Of a stretch of 64,000 nucleotides of DNA, positions 26,736 to 34,972 are shown one piece after another. Origin of the DNA: UMGS1889 sp900556055. GTDB lineage: Bacteria > Bacillota > Clostridia > Oscillospirales > Ruminococcaceae. The number at the start of each line of letters is the position of its first letter. The first letter of the stretch is position 1. A model generated the notes under the pieces. The model was not told the DNA's origin, did no database searches, and saw only the letters and a program-made list of their open reading frames with translations. The translations under genes and the position numbers were made by a program. Location: contig CABQEV010000001.1 in assembly GCA_902463265.1 (NCBI GenBank), positions 218,840-282,839 on the forward strand, given 5' to 3'.

Positions 26736-27449
26736 ATGTACACTGATTTCCATTGTCACATTCTTCCCGGCATCGACGACGGATCGCCTGATACGGATAT
26801 TTCCGTCAAAATGGCGGAAGCCGAAAAAAAGTCGGGCATCGGAAGGATAGTTGCAACACCGCATTTCTATATGTCCGAACAGAGCGTGGACAGCTTTCTG
26901 CGCAGACGTGAGGATGCATATGGGCAGCTTTCCCCGCTTATCGGGGATATTGAGCTTATCTGCGGTGCCGAGGTGCTTTACACACATTCTCTTGCTGATG
27001 CGGATCTCAAAAAGCTATGCATCGGAGATACGGGATATATGCTTATCGAACTGCCGTATCAGCGGCTTTCTTCCGATTTCATACGTTCGTTCAGGAGCTT
27101 TGCCAATGAGATATCCTCGGATATTTCGCTTATCCTTGCCCATGCGGAACGCTATCTTTCATTCACCGATGAGGAAAGCGTTTGCGAGATAATCGATGCG
27201 GCGGATATGCTGGTGCAGCTGAACTGCGGCTCGTTCAGAACATTTTCAAATACATCCAAGTTCGTGATGAACATGGTTAAAAACGGCGCTGCCCATCTGC
27301 TGGGAACTGACTGCCACAATATTACAACTCGTCCGCCTGACATGGATACGGCAAGAAAGGCTATCTCAAAGAAGCTTTCGTCCGCTACGTTCGACAGGCT
27401 CATGAAAAATGCGGAGGTCATTGCCTCGGGCGGAAGGATTGGAGACTGA
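26736..27449 (+). CDS. PHP-family protein tyrosine phosphatase (CpsB/CapC type)
   Basis: The 237-aa protein starts with the PHP metal motif DFHCHILPGIDDGS, then TPHFYMS, a central GAEVLY, LILAHAERY and GTDCHN, giving the His/Asp set that binds three metal ions in CpsB-type phosphatases. It removes phosphate from the tyrosine tail of the kinase encoded just upstream. The ATG at 26736 is chosen over a TTG two codons earlier, with GGAAAGGA as ribosome binding site. Order transferase, adaptor, kinase, phosphatase is the usual control module of capsule operons. Confidence 0.93.
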   Translation: MYTDFHCHILPGIDDGSPDTDISVKMAEAEKKSGIGRIVATPHFYMSEQSVDSFLRRREDAYGQLSPLIGDIELICGAEVLYTHSLADADLKKLCIGDTGYMLIELPYQRLSSDFIRSFRSFANEISSDISLILAHAERYLSFTDEESVCEIIDAADMLVQLNCGSFRTFSNTSKFVMNMVKNGAAHLLGTDCHNITTRPPDMDTARKAISKKLSSATFDRLMKNAEVIASGGRIGD

Positions 27450-27450
27450 T

Positions 27451-28527
27451 ATGCTTATCTACTGGGTCCTAATAGCTGCTGTTTTTGCTTTCGGACTGCT
27501 GTTCTGCAGGGACGGCAGGGGAAAGGCGTTCTACTGTGCGGCATGCGGTGCTGTGCTGTTCATGATCGCTGCCGTAAGGCGTTCGGTCGGATATGATTAC
27601 AATCTGTATGCGAACTGGTTTGATGACTGCTTCGGAATGTCTTTCGATGATATGTCGGTCATGAAGCAGGAAAAGGGCTTTCTTTTGCCGATGCGGCTCA
27701 TTTCGGGTCTGACGTTTGACTACCAGGCAATGTTCGCTGTTACAGCACTTGTCATTACTGCGGGAGTTATGCTCTACATATACAAAAACTGCGAAAAGCC
27801 GTATCTTGGTGTATTTTGCTTCATCGCTTACGGACTTTTCTTCAACTCGATGAACTTCATGAGGCAGATGATCGCTGCGGTCATAATGCTTTATGCGTTC
27901 AGATATATAAAAACAGGGCAGTTCGGAAGATTTTTCGTTTTCGTTCTGCTGGCATCATGCTTCCATGTTTCCGTGCTTGTCATGATACCGTTCTACTTCA
28001 TACTTCGTATACCGATGAACAACATCACGCTGGGGATATATGCCGCTGTCACGGCGGTCTGCTATGTTTTCTCACGGCAGATAGTTTCGTTTGTGACGGG
28101 ATATTTTTACAGCGAATACAGTCTTGAAACGAGCGCAGAGCTTGCAAAAGGCGTTGATCCCGTATATTCGATATTCTTCGGAGTGACGTTTGCGGCGGCA
28201 TATCTGGTGAAAAAGGAGATATGCGAAAAGTCTGAGGACGGAAACATACTGATAAACTGCATGTTTTTCACGTTCTTTTTCGAGCTGATGGGAACGCATC
28301 ACGGTGTTATCTCAAGGCTTGCGGTGCTGTTTTTCATTCCTGCGGTGACTGTTCTCGTTCCCGAAGTGATATGCATACTGCCCGAAAAGTCTGAACATCT
28401 CATGAAAGACGGCAGAAACGCATCTGCTACCGTGAAAATAATCATTGCTTCATTCTGTCTGTTCATGTACGGATATATGCTTGCGAACAATTACAACGGC
28501 GTTGTTCCGTATCAGACGGTACTTTGA
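27451..28527 (+). CDS. EpsG-family membrane protein (polysaccharide polymerase-like)
   Basis: The 358-aa protein has about ten hydrophobic segments and the EpsG family signature RRSVGYDYNLYANWF near residue 45 (compare VGtDy-x-Y), followed by FNSMNFMRQMIAAVIMLYAFRYI, the conserved N-x-x-R-Q motif, and CFHVSVLVMIP. EpsG proteins are thought to polymerise exopolysaccharide repeat units. The start at 27451 follows AAGGATTGGAG; the longer frame beginning at 27409 lies in the phosphatase gene. This operon holds no further glycosyltransferase, so the repeat unit must be completed by enzymes encoded elsewhere. Confidence 0.88.
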   Translation: MLIYWVLIAAVFAFGLLFCRDGRGKAFYCAACGAVLFMIAAVRRSVGYDYNLYANWFDDCFGMSFDDMSVMKQEKGFLLPMRLISGLTFDYQAMFAVTALVITAGVMLYIYKNCEKPYLGVFCFIAYGLFFNSMNFMRQMIAAVIMLYAFRYIKTGQFGRFFVFVLLASCFHVSVLVMIPFYFILRIPMNNITLGIYAAVTAVCYVFSRQIVSFVTGYFYSEYSLETSAELAKGVDPVYSIFFGVTFAAAYLVKKEICEKSEDGNILINCMFFTFFFELMGTHHGVISRLAVLFFIPAVTVLVPEVICILPEKSEHLMKDGRNASATVKIIIASFCLFMYGYMLANNYNGVVPYQTVL

Positions 28528-28538
28528 TGATCTGAGGG

Positions 28539-29027
28539 ATGAAAATGTCGATAAAAGATCCGGCGGCGCATATTTTCGGCAGAAAAAGCAGTCTGTCGGA
28601 AAATATACTGCTCTGCATAGCTGCGGCACTGGCTGCATCGTTTTACAGCTATGAATATTATCAGCCGTGGGCGGGGGCGGCAAGGATCGCTGTTACTGCG
28701 GTGCTTGTCATAGTCTGGGCATACTGCGGATTTATCAGCGGGAAGAACGGCAGGAAAAGCTTTGCCGTATTCGCTGCCGCATACTGGATAGTTCCGCTTA
28801 TGTATACATATTTTTATGGCATGAGGGATAATGTTTCGGGATATTCAAAGATACTGGATTTCCTGAACAGGGCGGCAATGCTTATTGCACAGCGTCCATT
28901 TGCCGAGATACCTGCACTTCCGTCGGTATGCATATTATCCATGACTGTCATAGTGCTTTCCGCATTTTTTGCGGGAGCTGCATTTCCGTCTGATAATAAT
29001 CCGTCCCAAGAAAGCGGTTTATTATAA
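28539..29027 (+). CDS. Small membrane protein of the exopolysaccharide operon
   Basis: The 162-aa protein has four predicted membrane helices (ENILLCIAAALAASFYSY, IAVTAVLVIVWAYCGF, FAVFAAAYWIVPLMYTYFY, VCILSMTVIVLSAFFAGAAF) and a short polar end. I do not recognise a family. It begins 11 bp after the EpsG-like gene and is probably co-transcribed. Its N-terminus MKMSIKDPAA has no signal sequence apart from the first helix. Confidence 0.7.
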   Translation: MKMSIKDPAAHIFGRKSSLSENILLCIAAALAASFYSYEYYQPWAGAARIAVTAVLVIVWAYCGFISGKNGRKSFAVFAAAYWIVPLMYTYFYGMRDNVSGYSKILDFLNRAAMLIAQRPFAEIPALPSVCILSMTVIVLSAFFAGAAFPSDNNPSQESGLL

Positions 29028-29055
29028 ATATTTTGGGAGAAAGGAGGATACAAAA

Positions 29056-29919
29056 ATGAAAATGTCCGTAAAAAAGGCCGTTGCTTGTACAGCACTTGCT
29101 GCTGCAATGACTGCTTCGGCTGCTGTAAGCGCAGGAGCTGTTGACTATGCGTCCAAGCCAAGCTACACTCCGCCTGCTTCACAGTCAAGCTCACCTGTTT
29201 ATTCCGCACCCGGAAGAAGCTCAATGACCGCCATTTCAAAGATAGCCGAGAGCGACATTGCCGGTGCTATAACAAGCAGCCTGAAAACAAAGCATGATGC
29301 TGTTGTCTATGTTTCGGGAGCAACCATCTCCCTTAACGCTGACGCTGTTGCAGCTATTGCCAACGCAGAAGCACCGATCACATTCTCCGCAGGTAAATAT
29401 TCGGTTACGATTGATCCGTCAACCGTTTTCGATGTAAAGGACATAAATATTGCCATGGCGCTTTATGTGGGCGAAAACAGCACCAATGTAAACGGTGTGA
29501 GCGTTCCCGCAGGTTCAATGGTGATAAGCCCCAGACAGAAGGGCGATTTCGGAATGACTATGAAAGTCCGCATTCCGTCCTCTCAGCTCAAGGGCATTGA
29601 CCTCAAGAAGGCTAACCTTTACTTCATTTCCGAAAATGGAGTTGTAACTAAGGTCGATGATGCGCTGACTGTCAACACGAACGGTTCTGCTGTAGTTTCG
29701 CTTACTCACGGAGCAATGTTCGTTATCTCCGACAAGGATCTGCTCAGACAGCTCCCGACTGAAAATGTCGAGGCGTTTGACGGTATGCTGACAAATGAAA
29801 CTACTGAGATCATAAGCAGCGAGTCTTCGTCGGCGGACGGTATCGTTCTCGGTGCAGCCGCTCTTGCAGCTGTATCCGCAGCTGTTCTTGCAGCTGCTGC
29901 AAAGAAAAAGAGAAGCTGA
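29056..29919 (+). CDS. Secreted surface protein with C-terminal membrane anchor
   Basis: The 287-aa protein has a signal peptide (KKAVACTALAAAMTASAAVSAGA) and a C-terminal hydrophobic helix GIVLGAAALAAVSAAVLAAAAKKKRS that could anchor it. The middle is Ser/Thr/Ala-rich; it includes APITFSAGKYSVTIDPSTVF and LKGIDLKKANLYFISENGVV, a beta-rich pattern seen in copper-amine-oxidase-like or cell-surface domains of Clostridia, but I cannot name it. No LPXTG motif is present. The start at 29056 follows AAGGAGGATA. It is the last gene before a terminator, so it may be part of the exopolysaccharide operon. Confidence 0.78.
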   Translation: MKMSVKKAVACTALAAAMTASAAVSAGAVDYASKPSYTPPASQSSSPVYSAPGRSSMTAISKIAESDIAGAITSSLKTKHDAVVYVSGATISLNADAVAAIANAEAPITFSAGKYSVTIDPSTVFDVKDINIAMALYVGENSTNVNGVSVPAGSMVISPRQKGDFGMTMKVRIPSSQLKGIDLKKANLYFISENGVVTKVDDALTVNTNGSAVVSLTHGAMFVISDKDLLRQLPTENVEAFDGMLTNETTEIISSESSSADGIVLGAAALAAVSAAVLAAAAKKKRS

Positions 29920-29938
29920 TCTTCCGTCATGACCAAAG

Positions 29939-29975
29939 GATCGGGTACAGAATGCTCTGTATCCGATCATTTTTA
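29939..29975 (+). terminator. Terminator of the exopolysaccharide operon
   Basis: GATCGGGTACAGA pairs with TCTGTATCCGATC (one G-U) across ATGC, followed by ATTTTTA. It lies 20 bp after the surface protein stop. Confidence 0.88.
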
Positions 29976-29980
29976 TGCGT

Positions 29981-30096
29981 AATACTAAAAACCCATTGAA
30001 TTATGGGAATCTCCCGCCGCAAAACCGCATATATCAAAGCTTTTGCGGCGATTTCTTCTCCATAATTCTAATGGTTTTTATTATAATACTAAAAAT
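29981..30096. repeat. Palindromic intergenic element, full-length copy
   Basis: CCCATTGAATTATGG at the left and CCATAATTCTAATGG at the right form imperfect inverted arms, with an inner stem CGCCGCAAAA / TTTTGCGGCG. The element is flanked by the 11-bp direct repeat AATACTAAAAA (29981-29991 and 30086-30096), which looks like a target-site duplication. Relatives occur at 13636-13666 and 61806-61873. It could be a non-autonomous miniature element. Confidence 0.7.
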
Positions 30097-30185
30097 CCGT
30101 CAGGAAAATTAACTGAATGTACATTGAAATGTATGACGAATTTATGATAAGATAAATATATGTTTTTATGAATAGGGGATTTGGT

Positions 30186-31655
30186 ATGTCGGAAATTGAT
30201 ATGTGGGAAAAAATCGGTGCAGTGTTGAATAAGATAGATGATCTCGTATGGGGTGTTCCGCTTATCGTGCTTATCATGGTGTGCGGTCTGCTGCTGACAG
30301 TTCGTCTCAGAGGAATTCAGTTCACCAAGCTCGGCAAGGCACTGAAGTTCATGGTGCAGAATGAAGAGAACGGTCACGGTGAGGTAACAAGCTTCGGCGC
30401 ACTTTGTACATCGCTTTCAGCTACTATAGGTACGGGAAATATAGTCGGCGTTGCAACTGCTATCGGTGTTCTTTCGGGCGGACCGGGCGCACTGTTCTGG
30501 ATGTGGGTCGCTGCACTTCTCGGTATGGCTACAAAATATACCGAGGGATTTCTTGCAATAAAGTATCGTACCATTGACAGTGAGGGACACGTTCTCGGCG
30601 GTCCTTTCTACTACATAGAAAACGGTATGGGTGCAAAATGGAAATGGCTTGCCAAGCTCTTTGCTTTCTTCGGCGCATGCGTAGGTCTGTTCGGAATCGG
30701 TACATTCTCTCAGGTGAACGGAATAGCATCTGCTGTTCAGAACTTCTTTGATCCCGAAAAGTCAAATACGGTATCGCTTTTCGGCGAGACATATTCTATT
30801 GCTGTTGTTATTACCGGACTCATTCTTACAGTCTGCGTTGGACTCGTTGTTATCGGCGGATTAAAAAGAATTTCAAGTGTTTCTCAGGTAGTTGTTCCTT
30901 TTATGGCTGTTTTGTATGTTGTAGCCTGCCTGACACTTATTATCACAAACATCAAGCTTCTTCCCGGAGCTGTTGTTGAGATCGTAAAGGACGCATTCGG
31001 CGCAAGAGCTGTTGCAGGCGGTGTCGGCGCATCTATTGCGATCGCTATCCAGAAGGGTGTTGCGAGAGGTATCTTCTCGAATGAGTCTGGACTCGGTTCC
31101 GCACCTATCGCAGCTGCTGCAGCAAAGACCAAGGATACAGTACGTCAGGGACTTGTAACAATGACAGGAACCTTTATCGACACGATCCTCATATGCACAA
31201 TGACAGGTATCAGCATAGTAATGATGGGTTCATGGCAGAATGAAGCACTTGAAGGCGTTCAGATCACTTCCGATGCATATCAGAAGGGTCTCAGCTTCCT
31301 TCCCGGAAGTGTCAGCGCATTTATCCTGATGGCTTGTCTTGTATTCTTCGCATTTACAACTATCCTCGGCTGGGATTATTACGGTGAGCGCTGTCTTGAA
31401 TATCTCACAAACAGAAGCAAGACAGCTGTAAAGGTCTATCGTATCCTTTACATCATTGCCGTATTTATCGGACCATACATGACAGTTGCCGCTGTATGGA
31501 CAATTGCCGATATATTCAACGGACTTATGGCTATCCCTAATGTTATCGCACTGATAGCACTCAGCGGAGTAGTCGCAAAGGAAACAAAGGAATATTTTGC
31601 TGAAAAGAAGGATGAACTTCCTGAGGCAGAAAAAGTTACCGTTGATGCAGAATAA
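30186..31655 (+). CDS. Alanine/glycine:cation symporter (AGCS family)
   Basis: The 489-aa protein has about eleven membrane segments and the family signatures FGALCTSLSATIGTGNIVGVATA (the AGCS ATxGtGNIxG motif), GGPGALFWMWVAALLGMATKY, ARGIFSNESGLGSAPIAAAAAKT and ILGWDYYGERC. It imports alanine or glycine with sodium or protons across the cytoplasmic membrane. I start at the ATG at 30186, 6 nt after AGGGGA, dropping six residues of the longer frame. A TTGAAA/TAAGAT pair with an 18-bp spacer lies about 50 bp upstream. No glycine riboswitch fits in the short leader. The gene is monocistronic and closed by a bidirectional terminator. Confidence 0.93.
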   Translation: MSEIDMWEKIGAVLNKIDDLVWGVPLIVLIMVCGLLLTVRLRGIQFTKLGKALKFMVQNEENGHGEVTSFGALCTSLSATIGTGNIVGVATAIGVLSGGPGALFWMWVAALLGMATKYTEGFLAIKYRTIDSEGHVLGGPFYYIENGMGAKWKWLAKLFAFFGACVGLFGIGTFSQVNGIASAVQNFFDPEKSNTVSLFGETYSIAVVITGLILTVCVGLVVIGGLKRISSVSQVVVPFMAVLYVVACLTLIITNIKLLPGAVVEIVKDAFGARAVAGGVGASIAIAIQKGVARGIFSNESGLGSAPIAAAAAKTKDTVRQGLVTMTGTFIDTILICTMTGISIVMMGSWQNEALEGVQITSDAYQKGLSFLPGSVSAFILMACLVFFAFTTILGWDYYGERCLEYLTNRSKTAVKVYRILYIIAVFIGPYMTVAAVWTIADIFNGLMAIPNVIALIALSGVVAKETKEYFAEKKDELPEAEKVTVDAE

Positions 31656-31674
31656 TTGATCTGACATAAAAAAA

Positions 31675-31712
31675 TCCGTTTCGGAAATTTTCTCCGAAAC
31701 GGATATTTTTTA
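31675..31712. terminator. Terminator after the symporter gene
   Basis: TCCGTTTCGGA pairs with TCCGAAACGGA across a 7-nt loop. TATTTTTTATT follows on the + strand and a T-run on the - strand, so it may also stop transcription from the anti-sigma-type gene ending at 31782. Confidence 0.92.
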
Positions 31713-31781
31713 TTCAGAAAGGTTTATAATAAAAATCATTAGAATGATGGAGAAGAAATTGTCGCAAAAGATTTTTATAAT

Positions 31782-32786
31782 TCATTGTGTGTTTAGTATT
31801 ACTCCAAGCTGGTCCTTTGCAAGCTGCTCAAATACGGCAAGCTGTTCGGGTGTGAGCCGGTATGACGTATATGAGGAATTGTTGGTGAGAGTGTTTCCGC
31901 ATACGGTGTAATAAAATGCTGCATTATCCGTGTAAAAGCTCAGCCGCAGTACGTACCCGTTCCAGCCTATCGACGAGTAAAGCTCTGATGAGGCTGCATA
32001 TTCTTCGGGATCGACATAGTTCGTTATATTTTCGCTGTTTTCGCATTCTGCGATAGTTTTGATGACCTCATCGGGAAATTCATCTATCTGAGCAAATTCA
32101 GCGTTCATATCATCGGGGCGCTTTTGGTTACTGTCTGCAAGAAGGTATTGAGTACACTCGGCATTTCCCGCAAATTTTGCATCAGTGTTCGCTGCTAGAT
32201 AATCGGGAAGCGGAACTGCTGTTGTTTGAACTGTCGGCGGGAGTGCTTCTACGGGAGCTTCGGCAATTATAAATTCACTGCCTGTGACGGCAGAAGTCTG
32301 CTCTTTTGATGCAGTACCTGCTCCCGCTGAGTAGTCCGCTTCATCTTCCGCTTTCTCCTCTGCGTAGTCCGCTTCGTCTTCCACTTCCACCTCGTAATCA
32401 AAAGAGTCGGCTGATGCTGTTTCGCTGTATTCGCCGCTGTCGTTTGCTGAGTATATCATGACGGTTGTCGGTGCGGGAGCGGCGGCACCTTCATTCTGCG
32501 TGCTGCCTGCTGTTGTATCTTCTGCGATATCAGGAGAGCGGCTGTCGGAATATATGCTTATCGCTGCAATCACGGCAATGGCGGTAAGCACGATGCCGCC
32601 GTATCTGATAATGGGAATAAAGCGCGGCTTTTCATGTACTGTGACATATTTTTCCGATATATCCACGGAATTCACGGCTGAATTTCTTTCTCTTTCTTCA
32701 CGCATTAGCTGCGCTGTTCTGCTCTTGAAGCTTTCGGAGATCCTTATGCTGTTTACAGCCTGCTGATAGTCATGTTTATTCATCAT
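31782..32786 (-). CDS. Membrane protein, probable anti-sigma factor
   Basis: The 334-aa protein has a short cytosolic N-terminal part (about 60 residues), one membrane helix (YGGIVLTAIAVIAAISIY), and a large outside region: an acidic, Ser/Glu/Asp-rich linker (residues 100-170) and a C-terminal domain. It overlaps the ECF sigma gene by 11 bp and follows it, the standard place for an anti-sigma factor that holds the sigma at the membrane. The cytosolic part lacks a zinc HxxxCxxC motif. I start at the first ATG of the ATGATG pair at 32786, after AAAGGAG. The anti-sigma role is inferred from position and topology. Confidence 0.72.
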   Translation of the reverse strand: MMNKHDYQQAVNSIRISESFKSRTAQLMREERERNSAVNSVDISEKYVTVHEKPRFIPIIRYGGIVLTAIAVIAAISIYSDSRSPDIAEDTTAGSTQNEGAAAPAPTTVMIYSANDSGEYSETASADSFDYEVEVEDEADYAEEKAEDEADYSAGAGTASKEQTSAVTGSEFIIAEAPVEALPPTVQTTAVPLPDYLAANTDAKFAGNAECTQYLLADSNQKRPDDMNAEFAQIDEFPDEVIKTIAECENSENITNYVDPEEYAASSELYSSIGWNGYVLRLSFYTDNAAFYYTVCGNTLTNNSSYTSYRLTPEQLAVFEQLAKDQLGVILNTQ

Positions 32787-33267
32787 CAAAATCTCCTTTC
32801 AGCTTTTTTTTGAGAAGCTCTCTGCCCCTTGCCAGCCATGTGCCGACGGTCGCAGGCTTTTTCTTTATTATAGCGGCAATCTCGTTTATGGTATAGCCGT
32901 CGTAATAGTGAAGATGTATCGCCGTGCGGTATTTTTCGGGCAGCGAAAGCACCGCTTCAAGAAGTTCGCTCTGCTCATCCGAGCAGGTTTCGGTGATATC
33001 ATTTTCCTCCAGCGGGACAGTTCTCTGCACCCAGCCTGATTTAAGATGGTTCTTAGATTTATTTATAGCCGTTCGGATAAGCCATGCTTTCTCATGTTCC
33101 GGCGATTCAAACGGCGTTTTCTGTTTTAAGAGCGCAACAAACACATCCTGCGCAATGTCCTCAGCATCGCAGATGTTTTTCACATATGTATAGCTCAGCT
33201 TTATGAGTGTTTGTGAATACAGATCCAGAATGTTGTTTATGTATTCGTCGGTACCGAATTCATACAA
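32776..33267 (-). CDS. ECF-type RNA polymerase sigma factor
   Basis: The product has region 2 (IKLSYTYVKNICDAEDIAQDVFVALL, then KAWLIRTAINKSKNHLKS) and region 4 (LPEKYRTAIHLHYYDGYTINEIAAIIKKKPATVGTWLARGREL with a helix-turn-helix), the two-domain layout of ECF sigma factors. I prefer the TTG at 33267, giving 163 aa, because GGGGTGATC lies 5 nt before it and matches the anti-SD very well; the longer frame starts at an ATG at 33324 without spacing for its ribosome binding site. It directs transcription in response to an envelope signal relayed by the membrane protein encoded next. No target promoters can be named from this sequence. Confidence 0.9.
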   Translation of the reverse strand: MYEFGTDEYINNILDLYSQTLIKLSYTYVKNICDAEDIAQDVFVALLKQKTPFESPEHEKAWLIRTAINKSKNHLKSGWVQRTVPLEENDITETCSDEQSELLEAVLSLPEKYRTAIHLHYYDGYTINEIAAIIKKKPATVGTWLARGRELLKKKLKGDFDDE

Positions 33268-33391
33268 GGAGAGATCACCCCATTTTCTGTATGTAATACA
33301 TTTCAGATGTACTGTTTTTTTCATTCCTGGATAATTTTCGGCATTTTTAACTGTTTTATATGCAAATATCGGGAGATTGTCGTCTTATGTA

Positions 33392-33430
33392 ACAAAAAAC
33401 AGCCCGCATTTGAATAAAGCAGGCTGTTAC
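33392..33430 (-). terminator. Terminator of the rpiB-upp-glmS-GT2-ppa operon
   Basis: On the minus strand AACAGCCTGC pairs with GCGGGCTGTT across an 11-nt loop and is followed by TTTTTTG. It begins 10 bp after the pyrophosphatase stop. Confidence 0.88.
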
Positions 33431-33439
33431 ATGTTCTGT

Positions 33440-33985
33440 TCAGTCAGCGGACTTACCCTTGCAGAAGCTGTCGATATATCTGTCGATACATCTTTCGATT
33501 ATGTCGATAGCATCTTCGCGGCCCTTTACTTCGTCGATGATCGTGCCCTTATTCTCAAGCTGCTTATAAACAGTGAAGAAGTGAGACATTTCATCGAAAA
33601 TATGCTGCGGGAGCTGGCTGATATCGGTATACGAATTATAAGTAGGATCGTTGAACGGGATAGCGATGATCTTGTCATCGGGCGCACCGTTGTCGATCAT
33701 GGAGATTACTCCGATGGGGTAGCATTTTACCAGAGCAAGTGACTGGATAGTTTCCGAACAAAGCACCAGAACATCGAGCGGGTCTCCGTCCTCGGCATAT
33801 GTTCTTGGGATAAAGCCGTAGTTTGCGGGATAGTGCGTTGAGGTGTAAAGCACTCTGTCAAGCAGCAGAAAGCCGGTTTTTTTGTCAAGCTCATACTTCA
33901 TTTTGCTGCCCTTGCCGATCTCGATAACGGCGTAGAAGTTTTCCTTTGTGATCCTGTTCGGCGAAATATCATGCCAAATGTTCAT
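33440..33985 (-). CDS. ppa: Inorganic pyrophosphatase (type I)
   Basis: The 181-aa protein has the family I signature AEDGDPLDVLVL with the three metal-binding Asp, plus MKYELDKKTGFLLLDRVLY and YPANYGFIPRT, all in the positions expected of soluble pyrophosphatases. It hydrolyses pyrophosphate released by biosynthetic reactions in the cytosol, driving them forward. It is the last gene of the operon, 15 bp after the glycosyltransferase gene, and a terminator follows. Operon partners upp and glmS both belong to nucleotide or sugar-nucleotide metabolism; upp itself releases pyrophosphate. Confidence 0.96.
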   Translation of the reverse strand: MNIWHDISPNRITKENFYAVIEIGKGSKMKYELDKKTGFLLLDRVLYTSTHYPANYGFIPRTYAEDGDPLDVLVLCSETIQSLALVKCYPIGVISMIDNGAPDDKIIAIPFNDPTYNSYTDISQLPQHIFDEMSHFFTVYKQLENKGTIIDEVKGREDAIDIIERCIDRYIDSFCKGKSAD

Positions 33986-34000
33986 TGAATTTTACCCCTT

Positions 34001-34954
34001 TCAGTTTTTCGGACGGTTTTCTTCCGTTTCCTTTACGATATATTTCGGTCTGTGCTTGACTTCCATATAGGTTTTAGAGAGATAGAGTCCGTTTATTCCC
34101 GTGCAGATCATTGTTATGCCGCTCATAAGCATGATAAGGCAGACTATGTTTGCAAATCTTGCCATGCTTATATCCGAAGCGAAGAACTGCACCAGTGTTA
34201 CGATAAATATTATCACTGCGATAATGCAGGAAAGTATGCCCAGAAATATAGGCAGGGCGAGGGGAGCGGTAGAGAATGCCATGATGCCTTCCAGCGAATA
34301 AAGGAACAGCTTTTTGAAGTTCCATGTAGTTGTTCCTGCGGCACGCTCGGTATTTTCAATTTCTATGAATTTGGTATTGAAGCCTACCCAGCTGAAAATT
34401 CCCTTTGAAAAGCGGTGATATTCGCTCATAGAGATGATAGCATCGACCATCTGCCTTGTCATGAAGCGGAAATCCTGTGCGCCGTTCACGATCTGCGTCT
34501 GCGAGATCTTGTTTATGATCCTGTAGAACTGACCTGCAAAGAAGGAGAGCAGCTTTGGCTCGCCTTTTCGGGATATTCTGCGTGTTGCGGCGCAGTCATA
34601 TTCGCCTGAACTAACGTATTCATACATCTGAGGGATAAGCTTCGGCGGGTGCTGGAGATCGGCATCGAGCAGAACGACATAATCGCCCTTTGTATGCTCA
34701 AGTCCTGCGATCATTGCGGCTTCCTTGCCGAAATTGCGTGAGAAGGAAACATATCTGACGCGGCTGTCCTTCTCTGCGAGTTCACGCAGGAGGATAAGCG
34801 TTTTATCTCTCGAACCGTCATTTACGAAAACAAACTCAAATTCCACGTCGTTTTCGGCTTTCATGGAGTCGGAAACACGTATTATCTCATCATAAAAAAG
34901 CGGCAGTGATTCTTCTTCGTTATAGCAGGGGACAACAACTGAAATAAGCTCCAT
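34001..34954 (-). CDS. Family 2 glycosyltransferase, polyprenyl-phosphate type
   Basis: The 317-aa protein is a GtrB/DPM1-like transferase: ISVVVPCYNEEESLP, FVNDGSRDKTL, VSFSRNFGKEAAMIAGLEHTKGDYVVLLDADLQHPP, and QDFRFMTRQMVDA, followed by two C-terminal membrane helices (ALPIFLGILSCIIAVIIFIVTLV and FANIVCLIMLMSGITMICTGI). Such enzymes load a sugar from a nucleotide donor onto undecaprenyl phosphate for use outside the membrane. It is coupled with glmS (18-bp gap), which supplies amino sugars. The sugar cannot be identified from sequence. Confidence 0.93.
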   Translation of the reverse strand: MELISVVVPCYNEEESLPLFYDEIIRVSDSMKAENDVEFEFVFVNDGSRDKTLILLRELAEKDSRVRYVSFSRNFGKEAAMIAGLEHTKGDYVVLLDADLQHPPKLIPQMYEYVSSGEYDCAATRRISRKGEPKLLSFFAGQFYRIINKISQTQIVNGAQDFRFMTRQMVDAIISMSEYHRFSKGIFSWVGFNTKFIEIENTERAAGTTTWNFKKLFLYSLEGIMAFSTAPLALPIFLGILSCIIAVIIFIVTLVQFFASDISMARFANIVCLIMLMSGITMICTGINGLYLSKTYMEVKHRPKYIVKETEENRPKN

Positions 34955-34972
34955 TTTATCAATACTTTCCTT

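Noticed and set aside
30097..30185. Glycine riboswitch before the alanine/glycine symporter
   Set aside because: The leader is about 50 nt and shows no paired aptamer structure.
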